Assembly: GCF_019880225.1 (NCBI RefSeq)
Contig: NZ_CP082284.1
Location: 2,480,001-2,544,000, forward strand
Reading direction: 5' to 3'
Source: Halobaculum rubrum
GTDB taxonomy: Archaea > Halobacteriota > Halobacteria > Halobacteriales > Haloferacaceae
DNA length: 64,000 bases
Part shown: piece by piece, positions 1 to 8,079 of the stretch
Layout: the number at the start of each line of letters is the position of its first letter
Position numbering within the stretch: position 1 is the stretch's first letter
The notes under the pieces: model-generated
Database searches by the model: none
Told to the model about the DNA's origin: nothing
The model's input: the letters and a program-made list of their open reading frames with translations, nothing else
Translations under genes and position numbers: made by a program

Positions 1-79
1 ACGATCCGACACTCGCAAGACACGATCCGACACCCGCCAGAACGGACACGACGAGCGGACCGACGAGGCGTCCGTCGCC

Positions 80-2044
80 GTGCTGTTCGCCGGAGATGAC
101 CTCGCGGACGGCCCCACGGTTGCCGATCTCTCGGGGGAAGAACGGTTCGACGTCACGCGGTCGGGAGACTTCATCGAGGCCGCCGACACGGTGGACGAAC
201 ACACCGTCGACTGCGTCGTCACGACCGTCAGCGAGGACGGCTTCGACGGTATCGCGTTCCTCGAATCCGTCCGCCAAGAGCACACCGAACTCCCCGTGGT
301 AGTCGTCGCCGAATCGATCGACGGCGAGCTCGCACGGCGCGCCGTCGACGCGGACGCGACTGCGCTCGTCCCGACGAACGAACCGGACGCCGTGGAGGCG
401 GTCGTCGACTCCGTGGACTCGAACGTCACGACGTACGACCGGGAGGCGGGGACGCGCATGCCGATCTCCGATCTCACCGTCAAAGCCGAACGACGTCTGA
501 AAGAGCGGGCGCTCGACGAAGCCCCCATCGGCATTACGATATCGGACGCTACCGACCCGGAAGAGCCGATGATCTACATGAACGACTCCTTCGAGGAGAT
601 CACGGGGTATCCGCCGGATGAAGTGATCGGCGCCAACCACCGCTTCCTCCAAGGGCCCGAGACAGACCCCGAGAAGGTCGCGGAGGTGTCCGAGGCGATC
701 AAAGAGAAGCAGGGGATCCAGACGGTCTTGCGGAACTACACACGCGACGGAAGCGAGTTCTGGAACCAGATCAGTATCAGTCCCATCCTCGACGAACACG
801 GGGATATCTCTCACTTCGTCGGGTTCCAGATGGACGTCACCGAGCGAAAACAGGCGCAACAAGAGCTGGTGGCCGAGCGGGAGTCACTCGATCGGGTGCT
901 CGACCGGGTGAACGGACTCGTGAGCGACGTCACCTCCGCGTTGGTGCGTGCGGAGAGCCGCGACGAGGTCGAGCAGCTGATCACCGAGCGTCTCGGTACC
1001 GGCGGGGAGTACACGGCGGCGTGGCTCGGTCGATACGACGAGACCGCGGGCCGTGTGGACATCACGGAACAGGCGGGCGCGCGGACGGTCGAGACGGAGA
1101 TGGTCGACCTCGACGACGACGGCGACGGCGTTCGAACCCTCCGCGAGACCATCGATCGACAGGCGGTCCATCGACTCGACGACGCGAGCGATCTGCTCGG
1201 CGTCGCGGGCGGTGGAACCTGTGTGCTCGTCCCGTTGACCTATCGGTCGACGACCTACGGCGTCGTCGGGGTGCTCGACGAGGGGAACCTCCTCGACAGT
1301 CGCGAACGGGTGGTACTCGAGTCGCTGGGACGCAGCGTCGGCGTGTCGATAAACGACGTGCTGACGAAGCGGACCATTACGACCGACACAGTCCTCAACA
1401 TCGGGGTAGAGCTGTCGGACGACGACCTCTTCCTCCCCGATCTCGCCGCCGAGCTCGGTGCCCGGTTCGACCACGAGGCGACGATCGCCGACGAACACGG
1501 CTCCGAGGTCGTGACCGTCGTCAGTACGGACTTCGACGACACGGAGGCGCTCGCCGAACAGGCGATGCGTCACGAGGACGTCGTCTCCGTCGAGCCGCTC
1601 GTCGAGACCGACGACGAGACCGTCGTTCAGTTCCGGCTGTCGAGTTCGCCGCTCGTGGAGGTCCTCTCGGAGGCGGGAAGCCGCGTGACGAAACTGCACG
1701 CCGATTCGCGGACGCTCGAAGTCGAGTTTCGCGTCGGAACCGAACAGGCGGCGCGTCGCGTTCTCGACGCGCTCAGAGCGGAGTACGATCGGGTCGAGCT
1801 CGTCGCCTACCACGAGGACGAACCGCAACAGACCGCCAACGGGTTCCGGGAGGAGCTCCGGAGCCAGCTCACCGATCGCCAGTTGACCGCGTTGCGAAAG
1901 GCACACGTCAGCGGCTACTTCGAGTGGCCACGGCGTGCCGAGGGCAAGCAACTCGCCGAGTCGATGGATATCGTCCCCTCGACGTATCACCAGCACCTCC
2001 AAGCGGCGAAGCGCAAGCTCGTCGACGCGTTCTTCGAGAGGTGA
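80..2044 (+). CDS. LOV/PAS-GAF-Bat type HTH_10 transcriptional regulator (5' end may lie outside window)
   Basis: Bacterioopsin-activator-like sensor-regulator. Residues 1-120 resemble a degenerate receiver. A PAS domain of LOV type covers about 145-260, followed by a GAF domain (about 280-430), a Bat-associated region (about 450-590) and a C-terminal HTH_10 (LTDRQLTAL to the end), the DNA-binding part. The PAS domain carries the LOV-type motif GANHRFLQG and a later GFQMDVTER, but the position of the photoactive cysteine is histidine 187, so a flavin-cysteinyl adduct cannot form. The frame is open up to the window edge and the first predicted strand begins before the GTG at 80, so the true start may be upstream. 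The domain order is seen directly; the signal sensed is unknown. Confidence 0.85.
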   Translation: MLFAGDDLADGPTVADLSGEERFDVTRSGDFIEAADTVDEHTVDCVVTTVSEDGFDGIAFLESVRQEHTELPVVVVAESIDGELARRAVDADATALVPTNEPDAVEAVVDSVDSNVTTYDREAGTRMPISDLTVKAERRLKERALDEAPIGITISDATDPEEPMIYMNDSFEEITGYPPDEVIGANHRFLQGPETDPEKVAEVSEAIKEKQGIQTVLRNYTRDGSEFWNQISISPILDEHGDISHFVGFQMDVTERKQAQQELVAERESLDRVLDRVNGLVSDVTSALVRAESRDEVEQLITERLGTGGEYTAAWLGRYDETAGRVDITEQAGARTVETEMVDLDDDGDGVRTLRETIDRQAVHRLDDASDLLGVAGGGTCVLVPLTYRSTTYGVVGVLDEGNLLDSRERVVLESLGRSVGVSINDVLTKRTITTDTVLNIGVELSDDDLFLPDLAAELGARFDHEATIADEHGSEVVTVVSTDFDDTEALAEQAMRHEDVVSVEPLVETDDETVVQFRLSSSPLVEVLSEAGSRVTKLHADSRTLEVEFRVGTEQAARRVLDALRAEYDRVELVAYHEDEPQQTANGFREELRSQLTDRQLTALRKAHVSGYFEWPRRAEGKQLAESMDIVPSTYHQHLQAAKRKLVDAFFER

Positions 2045-2127
2045 CCGGTCGGTCGCCCACGTGCGGATAGGAGGTCGTCGACGGTTGCGCCCCGGCGGCT
2101 CGTCCGCCGCGGCAGCGAGACATCCGC

Positions 2128-2559
2128 TCAGTTCTCGAGGAACGTCTTCAGGTTCTCGAGGGTCGCTTCGGCCTCGCGCCGGTTGTACGCTGACGCGACG
2201 GGTGCGAGCACGGTGTCGATGACCGTTCCGGGGATGTCGTACTCCGCCTCGTAGCGAAGCAGCGTTCCGGTTTCCGTTCCGTCCAAGTCGTAGGTGATCG
2301 TCCCGTCGATGGCGCCGGATAGCGCTTGAGTCAGGCAACCCGGCGGGGACCGTTCGATGTCCTCGACGCTCCCGACGAGCGTCACGCCCGCGAGTTTGTA
2401 TCGGTACTCGGCGCGTTTGCCGCCGTTCGGGAGGGCTTCGACGCTGCTCACGTTGATCAGTCCAGGCGTTATCTTCACGTGGTTGCGCGGATCGTCCAGA
2501 AACGAAAACACCCCCTCCGGCTGTGAGTCGATCTCGATCTGTGTTTCGACGGTGAACAT
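2128..2559 (-). CDS. SRPBCC (START/polyketide-cyclase-like, CoxG-like) protein
   Basis: A 143-aa protein that starts at MFTVETQIEIDSQ, typical of the SRPBCC fold (opening strand VETQIEIDS, then a helix FSFLDDPRN and a C-terminal long helix EATLENLKTFLEN). Such proteins bind lipids or other small hydrophobic ligands. A longer reading frame starts 19 codons upstream, but the ATG at 2559 matches the start of the family fold. It is convergent with the preceding regulator and divergent from the AAA ATPase gene. No catalytic residues can be assigned and the ligand is unknown. Confidence 0.75.
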   Translation of the reverse strand: MFTVETQIEIDSQPEGVFSFLDDPRNHVKITPGLINVSSVEALPNGGKRAEYRYKLAGVTLVGSVEDIERSPPGCLTQALSGAIDGTITYDLDGTETGTLLRYEAEYDIPGTVIDTVLAPVASAYNRREAEATLENLKTFLEN

Positions 2560-2736
2560 GGTGATTTGGAGGACGTGTGACAGTACGGTCTTCTGTCGTG
2601 TATTCGTGTGACCCAATCAGTTGGGTTGCGATTCCCGATTCGGTGCCCGTCGATCGGACCCCCACCACGTTGGTGCCGTCACTTTGGGGTCACGTTCCGT
2701 GTGTCCCGACGCGTTCCGAACGGAGGAGACACGTAC

Positions 2737-4797
2737 ATGACGGTTCGACTCAGGCTCACAGACCCCGACCGAGAACTGACGATCGCGGCCGACCGCGTCC
2801 GGTTCGCGCCGGCGACTCGGGAGCGCATCGGCGTCGACGTCGGCGACCCGGTGTGCGTCGAGGCGGCCGAATCGACCGTCGCGGCGGTCGGAGAAGACTG
2901 TGCAGTGCTCCCGGAGGACGCCGTCCTCGCCGGGGCAGCCGTCGAGCGCAACGCCGGCGCCGACGCCGGAACGCCCGTCACGGTCGAAGCCGCGGCGGCC
3001 CCCGCGGCGCGGACAGTGTCCGTCGCCGCGGAGTCGTCGTCGCTCGACGGCGACACGGCCGCCCTCTCTCGCGCCCTGTCCGGGCGCTACGTGACTGCGG
3101 GAGACAGCGTCGAGGCACACCTCTTCGGTGGGAGCGTGGTGGTGTCGATGGCCGTCGTCGATCTCGACCCCGCCGGGCCGGTGGAAGTGACACCCGAGAC
3201 CGAGATATCGACACGAGGCGACGCCCTCGACGCTGCCCCCCGGGCCGCGGAATCCGCCCCATCGCTGTCCCCGATCGGGGGACTTACCGACGAGCGAGCG
3301 ACGCTACGACGCCTTGTCGTCGGCCCCCTCACCGATCCCGAAGCGTACGCCGGCACCGGCGTGCGAACGCCGGCTGGCGTGCTCGTGCATGGGCCGGCGG
3401 GAACGGGAAAGACGTCGCTCGTCCGGGCCGTTGCCGCCGACGCCGATCTGCCGCTCGAGGAGGTACCTCCCGAGGACTGCAAGCGTCGCGAATCGCTCGC
3501 GGCTGCGTTACGGGCAGCAGCCGCCGACGCGCCGGCGATCGTCTTCATCGAGGACCTCGCGGCGGCCGCACCAACCCCCGACAGCGATGGAACGCGGGCG
3601 TCGCCATCGGCGGTCGGATGGCTTCTCGACCGCGTGTGCGACCGCGAGGACCTCGTGGTCGTGGGGGAGGCCACCCATCCCGAGGACGTCGACCCCGGGC
3701 TCAGGCGAGGGGGTCGATTCGACGCCGAACTCCGGGTCGGCGTGCCCGACCGGGCGGACCGCGCCGAGATACTTCGCGTTCACGCCGCCGGCTCGCGACT
3801 CGCGAGCGACGTGGACCTCGACGCTGTCGCGGATCGAACCCACGGGTACACCGGCGCCGACCTGGAAGCAGTCCTCGTCGACGCCGCGACTCGGGCGGCT
3901 CACGATCACGACCGCGGCCGAGTAACCGTTCGCCAAGGCGATGTCGAGGCGGCTCTCGACGCCGTGAAACCGGCGACGCTCCGGGAGGTGACGGTCGATC
4001 GGCCGGAGATCGAGTACGGCGACATCGGCGGCCTCGATGCGGCGAAACGGGCGGTGATCCGGACGGTCGAGTGGCCCCTTCGATACCCCGAACTGTTCGA
4101 TCACCTCGCCGTCGACGCGCCGACGGGGATCCTGCTCTCGGGCCCGCCGGGAACCGGCAAGACGATGCTCGCGAAGGCCGTGGCGACCTCGACGTCGGCG
4201 AACTTCCTCGCGGTCGACGGGCCGGAGCTGATGAACCGCTACGTCGGCGAGAGCGAACGCGGAGTTCGAGAGGTGTTCGAGCGCGCGAGACAGATCGCAC
4301 CCTCGGTCGTCTTCCTCGATGAGCTGGACGCGCTGGCGCCCGCGCGGGGCCGGACGGACACGGGCGCCGCGGAGCGGGTCGTATCGCAACTGCTCACCGA
4401 ACTCGACGGGCTGTCATCCCGCGGATCGGTCGTGGTCCTGGCGGCGACGAACCGGCCGGATTCGATCGACCCGGCGCTGTTGCGACCCGGACGGATCGAA
4501 ACGCGCGTGACGGTCCCGCGTCCGGACCGCGACGAACGCGGGGCGATCCTCTCCGTTCACCTCGAGGACGTCCCGACCCGAGGCGTCGACCCCGACGCTC
4601 TCGCCGCCGAGACGGCGGGTTACACGGGAAGCGAGTTGGCCGGGGTCGTCCGCGAGGCCGCCCTGCTTGCCGCGGAGGGTCACCTCCGCGACCGCGGGTT
4701 CGAGATCGGTGACGTCGACGACGTCCTCATCGAACAGACTCATCTCCGCGACGCACTCGACAGGGTAGAGCCGTCCGTCGACGTCGATCGGCCGTGA
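2737..4797 (+). CDS. CDC48/VCP-like AAA+ ATPase with a degenerate first ATPase domain
   Basis: A 686-aa protein with an N-terminal double-psi barrel-like region (about 1-185) and two AAA modules. The first has Walker [10 protein letters not shown], but its Walker B reads VFIED (E272-D273) instead of the usual DE order, and its sensor-1 segment reads GEATH instead of GATNR. The second is canonical: [19 protein letters not shown] and [18 protein letters not shown]. Expected role: substrate unfolding or segregation. The ATG at 2737 is chosen because GGAGGAG lies 9-15 nt upstream and the protein then begins [13 protein letters not shown]; the longer ORF adds a basic non-homologous leader. It is shorter than standard haloarchaeal CDC48 (about 740 aa), so it is probably a divergent paralogue. 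Confidence 0.9.
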   Translation: MTVRLRLTDPDRELTIAADRVRFAPATRERIGVDVGDPVCVEAAESTVAAVGEDCAVLPEDAVLAGAAVERNAGADAGTPVTVEAAAAPAARTVSVAAESSSLDGDTAALSRALSGRYVTAGDSVEAHLFGGSVVVSMAVVDLDPAGPVEVTPETEISTRGDALDAAPRAAESAPSLSPIGGLTDERATLRRLVVGPLTDPEAYAGTGVRTPAGVLVHGPAGTGKTSLVRAVAADADLPLEEVPPEDCKRRESLAAALRAAAADAPAIVFIEDLAAAAPTPDSDGTRASPSAVGWLLDRVCDREDLVVVGEATHPEDVDPGLRRGGRFDAELRVGVPDRADRAEILRVHAAGSRLASDVDLDAVADRTHGYTGADLEAVLVDAATRAAHDHDRGRVTVRQGDVEAALDAVKPATLREVTVDRPEIEYGDIGGLDAAKRAVIRTVEWPLRYPELFDHLAVDAPTGILLSGPPGTGKTMLAKAVATSTSANFLAVDGPELMNRYVGESERGVREVFERARQIAPSVVFLDELDALAPARGRTDTGAAERVVSQLLTELDGLSSRGSVVVLAATNRPDSIDPALLRPGRIETRVTVPRPDRDERGAILSVHLEDVPTRGVDPDALAAETAGYTGSELAGVVREAALLAAEGHLRDRGFEIGDVDDVLIEQTHLRDALDRVEPSVDVDRP

Positions 4798-4917
4798 TCC
4801 CGTCACCGCTGGCTGTCCGTGACCAGCGGACACCGGTTGTCGGTTGCCTCGTCGATGTGGCCACGGACCTCTCTGGTTTGGTACACTCTTGAAGCGCCCG
4901 TCGGCAGTATCGGACGT

Positions 4918-5085
4918 ATGGAAAAGGCGACTGTAGTGCTCGGCGCTCACGTGTTCGTCGGTATCGCGCTCGCCGCGTTCGGTGTGTATCGCGCGACGGT
5001 CGGACAGGTCGTTCCCGGCGCGCTAAACGTCGTGGTCGCCGCGCTCGTGATCGGCGCCGGCGTGTTCATCAGCCGGTGGTCGTGA
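4918..5085 (+). CDS. Small membrane protein, 55 aa, with a duplicated 3' end
   Basis: A 55-aa hydrophobic protein (MEKATVVLGAHVFVG...) with two predicted membrane segments, about residues 4-23 and 31-50. No characterised family recognised. Its last 35 bp are repeated perfectly in tandem (5045-5079 and 5080-5114). Because 35 is not a multiple of three, the duplication changed the last codon and supplied a new stop; without it the protein would end RWT instead of RWS. The small size and simple membrane topology make function unclear. Confidence 0.6.
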   Translation: MEKATVVLGAHVFVGIALAAFGVYRATVGQVVPGALNVVVAALVIGAGVFISRWS

Positions 5086-5114
5086 TCGGCGCCGGCGTGT
5101 TCATCAGCCGGTGG
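5045..5114. repeat. Perfect 35-bp tandem duplication
   Basis: Two identical adjacent copies, 5045-5079 and 5080-5114, each beginning TCGTGATCGGCGCC and ending CAGCCGGTGG. The first copy is the 3' end of the 55-aa membrane protein gene; the second is now non-coding. The perfect identity suggests a recent slippage or unequal recombination event, or an assembly artefact. Confidence 0.95.
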
Positions 5115-5471
5115 ACCTGACCGCGTGTACCCGTTTGTCGCGCTGGTCGTCGGGCCCGGTGCTGCGAGTTGCAGACGAGTGCGTCTCGAGACCCGAGCGA
5201 GTCGACCGGCGAGTAGCCATGGCCCTCAAGGCGAGTTCGGAACTCCGACGCGGCCGCCGACGGCGCGACCGAACACGTTGCTGGAGTCCCCGATCCACCG
5301 AGTGTGGGACCCCGACCAAACTGTTGGGTACCGGGGCGGCAGTGCAGCGGCTCAGTGTAGCCGTGAGTGACGTCGAACGGTTCATATCGGCCGCCGTCGG
5401 CCCGCGGCGCCGCGGGGCATGGCAAACTGACTTGGTTCCCGATTGAAGCCGTTCAGCCGAGACATACGGAC
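5115..5471. other. Intergenic region without a supportable gene
   Basis: 357 bp. Open frames on both strands are Arg- or Ser-rich and look like GC-bias shadows. I see no tRNA, CRISPR or CPxCG-type small protein. The promoter for the zinc-ribbon gene at 5472 should lie in the final 50 bp. Confidence 0.5.
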
Positions 5472-5810
5472 GTGACTGACGATAGCCAACAGGAGACCGA
5501 GGCCGACACGGACGACGAGTCCGAGTCCCAGGCGGAGGCGGAGACGGACGACGCCGACGTCGTCGTCGACCTCGACTCCGCCGAGGCGTACGAACAACGC
5601 GTCGATCAACTGCAGGAGACTGTCGAGAACCAGCAAGAGCGGATCGAGGAACTCGAGGACCTGCTGTTGGACCTGTCCACACGGGCGGCTGACGACCGGG
5701 GTCTCGGCGTGTGCCCCGAGTGTCACGGCCCCGTCGAGAAGGTGCGGCGCTGGTTCGGCCCGACCACGATCGAGTGCACTCGCTGTGGTCGCGAGTTTCA
5801 CGAGTACTGA
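5472..5810 (+). CDS. Acidic coiled-coil protein with C-terminal zinc ribbon
   Basis: 112 aa, GTG start at 5472 (VTDDSQQETEADTDD). Residues 1-35 are almost wholly acidic, residues about 40-75 form a coiled coil (EQRVDQLQETVENQQERI), and the C-terminus holds a zinc ribbon CPECHGP...CTRCGREFHEY with two CxxC pairs. The start was chosen because the longer ORF upstream has a non-acidic composition. It probably mediates protein or nucleic-acid contacts. No pathway assignment is possible. Confidence 0.75.
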   Translation: MTDDSQQETEADTDDESESQAEAETDDADVVVDLDSAEAYEQRVDQLQETVENQQERIEELEDLLLDLSTRAADDRGLGVCPECHGPVEKVRRWFGPTTIECTRCGREFHEY

Positions 5811-5936
5811 GTTCGGGGGTATCCGTCTTATAGTACCCAAGTTGACTTGGTATGGATTTGACCACCTTGTGGCGGGTACAATCACGTGTTCAGCGAACCG
5901 TGCGGAACCAAACCGAGCAGCCTCCCACCACTCACG

Positions 5937-6914
5937 ATGGTCTCACAACAGCAGATCGAACGGAGCAAGGCAGTTCAGCGACGGACGGGACAGACCTTCC
6001 ACGTCGCGACGAGGTTCCTCCCCGAACGCGCGCGGTATCCGACGTACGTCCTCTACGCGTTCTTCAGGACGGCCGACGATATCGTCGACGACGAGGATCC
6101 CGCCCCGCCGGACGAACAGCGACGGCGCCTCGAGCGGATGCGCGCGGCGGCCCTCGGCGAGCGCGAGGCCGACGATCCGGTCGTCGAGGCCTTCGCGGAC
6201 CTCAGGGCCCGTCACGACATCCCACGGGAAGAGGTCGAGACGTTCATCCGGTCGATGTTGATGGACATCGACAAGAGCCGGTACCGGACCCGCGAGGAAC
6301 TGTCGACGTACCTTCGCGGGTCCTCCGCGGCGGTCGGCCACATGATGCTGGAGCTGATGGATCCTCCCGAAAAGGAGACGGCGCGTCCGCACGCGGGGGC
6401 GCTGGGGGAAGCGTTCCAGCTCACGAACTTCATTCGGGACGTCCGCGAGGACGTCCTCGAGTACGACCGGGTGTACCTGCCGGCGGAGACGCTCGAAGCG
6501 AACGGGGTCGGTCACGAGGACGTCGCCGCACTGGAGTTCTCGGACGGCGTCGCCGACGCGGTACGCGAGGAACTGGCGCGGGCCGAACGGCTCTACTACT
6601 ACGGCGTCGACGGGATCCAATATCTTCCCGAGGACTGCCAGTTCCCCGTGCTGGCGGCCGCAGTGATGTACGCGGACCAACACCGACTCGTTCGCGATCT
6701 CGGCTACGACGTGGTCTCGACGCGTCCCACGTTGACGATGCGGCGACGGCTCAGCCTGATCGCACGGGCCCGGCTCCGCTGGCAATTCAGCGACGATCCG
6801 CGCTCGGTGTTCGACCGGGTGACGGACCTCGAGGCACCCGACGGCGGCGGCGGTACCGACGACCGTCGGTCCCACTCGGAGTATGCGAACGATGTCTCGG
6901 TGCGCTCGGGGTGA
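5937..6914 (+). CDS. crtB: Phytoene synthase (squalene/phytoene synthase family)
   Basis: 325 aa. Condenses two geranylgeranyl diphosphates to phytoene, the first committed step to bacterioruberin and retinal precursors. Both aspartate-rich motifs are present: DDIVDDE (residues 47-53) and RDVREDVLEYDR (168-179). The latter is followed by VYLP as in the family. The start MVSQQQIERSKAVQRR matches usual haloarchaeal CrtB. No other carotenoid gene is adjacent, so it is an isolated gene here. Cytosolic or membrane-peripheral. Confidence 0.93.
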   Translation: MVSQQQIERSKAVQRRTGQTFHVATRFLPERARYPTYVLYAFFRTADDIVDDEDPAPPDEQRRRLERMRAAALGEREADDPVVEAFADLRARHDIPREEVETFIRSMLMDIDKSRYRTREELSTYLRGSSAAVGHMMLELMDPPEKETARPHAGALGEAFQLTNFIRDVREDVLEYDRVYLPAETLEANGVGHEDVAALEFSDGVADAVREELARAERLYYYGVDGIQYLPEDCQFPVLAAAVMYADQHRLVRDLGYDVVSTRPTLTMRRRLSLIARARLRWQFSDDPRSVFDRVTDLEAPDGGGGTDDRRSHSEYANDVSVRSG

Positions 6915-7011
6915 CCCCGACGGACGTCACGGCGGGTCGCCGGCGTGCGCCATCCGGTCGGAAGGGAATCGTGGGTGACCGCTCACCCCGGAGTGTGGCG
7001 TCGAGGGCCGC

Positions 7012-8079
7012 TCAGTCACCACCCGGGCCGAGCAGCGCGTCCACGTCCGCATGTGTCTCCAGTAGGTCGCGCATCACCTCGACCGTCCGCTCGTCTCGCG
7101 TCCGGCCGCTGCGGATCACGTCCTCCGCACGGTCGACGGTCGTGAGCGTGTCCGAGGCCACCGACAGCACCGGAAGGCCGGCCTCCTTCGCCTTGCCGAG
7201 CACGGAGCCGGACGGCCGGTGACCGCCGGTGAGGACGAGACAGCGCACGCTGTTGGCCTCGACGGCCGCCGTGGCGATGTCCGAGCGGTCGCCGCCGGTG
7301 ATGACCGCGGCGTCGCGGGCGCGCCGGAAGTGGCGAAGCGCCTCCTCTGCGCCCATCGCGCCCACGGAGAACCGCTGGACGAGCGCGTCGCCGTCGCCCT
7401 CGACGAGCACCTCCGCGCCGAGCTCGTCCGCCAGCGCCGACACGGTCACGCCGGCCAGTTCCGGGCTTCGCGGGAGGGCGCCGAGCGTCTCGACACCCCG
7501 GCTCGTGAGAAACGGGATCACGTCCTGGTCGACGTCGTCGTACACAGCGTCGTCGATGCGGTTGAACAGGACGCCGGCGAGGCGGTCGCCCACGTCGTCG
7601 ACGGCCGCGAGCAGGTCGTCCACGTCTCCCGGCGATCCGTACTCGGCCACCAGCAGGACCTCAGCGTCGAGGATCTCGGCCACCTCGGGATCGGTGAGGT
7701 CGACGACCCCGCCGGTGCGGACGTTTCCGCCGCCCTCGACGAACATGGTGTCGGCGTCCGCTGCGAGCCCGTCGTACGCCTCCGCGATACGCTCGCGGAG
7801 CTCGTCGGGGTTCTCGCGGCCGCGGATGGCCCCTTCGATGAAGGTTGGCGAGTAGACGATGGGTTCCATCTCGTGCATCTCGGCGTCGGTGCCGAGCAGC
7901 TCCCGAGCGAGCATCGGGTCCTCGTCGAGCGTCTTGCCGACGACGCTCTGGAGGCGCGTACCCTTCGGTTTCATGTAGCCGACCTCGCGTCCGCGCTCGG
8001 CGGCGATGCGCGCGAGCGCGAGCGTGACGGCCGTCTTGCCGGTGCTTTCGGCGGTCGATGTGACGAGTAACGGGTTCAT
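7012..8079 (-). CDS. Phosphotransacetylase-family protein (BioD-like P-loop plus DRTGG domain)
   Basis: 355 aa. N-terminal P-loop domain of the dethiobiotin-synthetase/AAA_26 type (TSTAESTGKTAVTLALA, residues 7-23; GGNVRTGG loop near 120), then a C-terminal DRTGG-type domain (about 215-320: AVITGGDRSDIA, LVLTGGHRPS). It is related to the N-terminal regulatory part of long Pta enzymes and lacks the acyltransferase domain, so catalysis of acetyl phosphate chemistry is unlikely. Its ATG overlaps the stop of the upstream acetyl-CoA synthetase gene (ATGA), which implies translational coupling and a regulatory or accessory role in acetyl-CoA/acetate conversion. Confidence 0.85.
   Translation of the reverse strand: MNPLLVTSTAESTGKTAVTLALARIAAERGREVGYMKPKGTRLQSVVGKTLDEDPMLARELLGTDAEMHEMEPIVYSPTFIEGAIRGRENPDELRERIAEAYDGLAADADTMFVEGGGNVRTGGVVDLTDPEVAEILDAEVLLVAEYGSPGDVDDLLAAVDDVGDRLAGVLFNRIDDAVYDDVDQDVIPFLTSRGVETLGALPRSPELAGVTVSALADELGAEVLVEGDGDALVQRFSVGAMGAEEALRHFRRARDAAVITGGDRSDIATAAVEANSVRCLVLTGGHRPSGSVLGKAKEAGLPVLSVASDTLTTVDRAEDVIRSGRTRDERTVEVMRDLLETHADVDALLGPGGD

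Noticed and set aside
884-2668. 594-aa open frame on the minus strand across the first regulator gene
   Set aside because: Arg/His/Asp-rich shadow of the real plus-strand gene; no domain visible.
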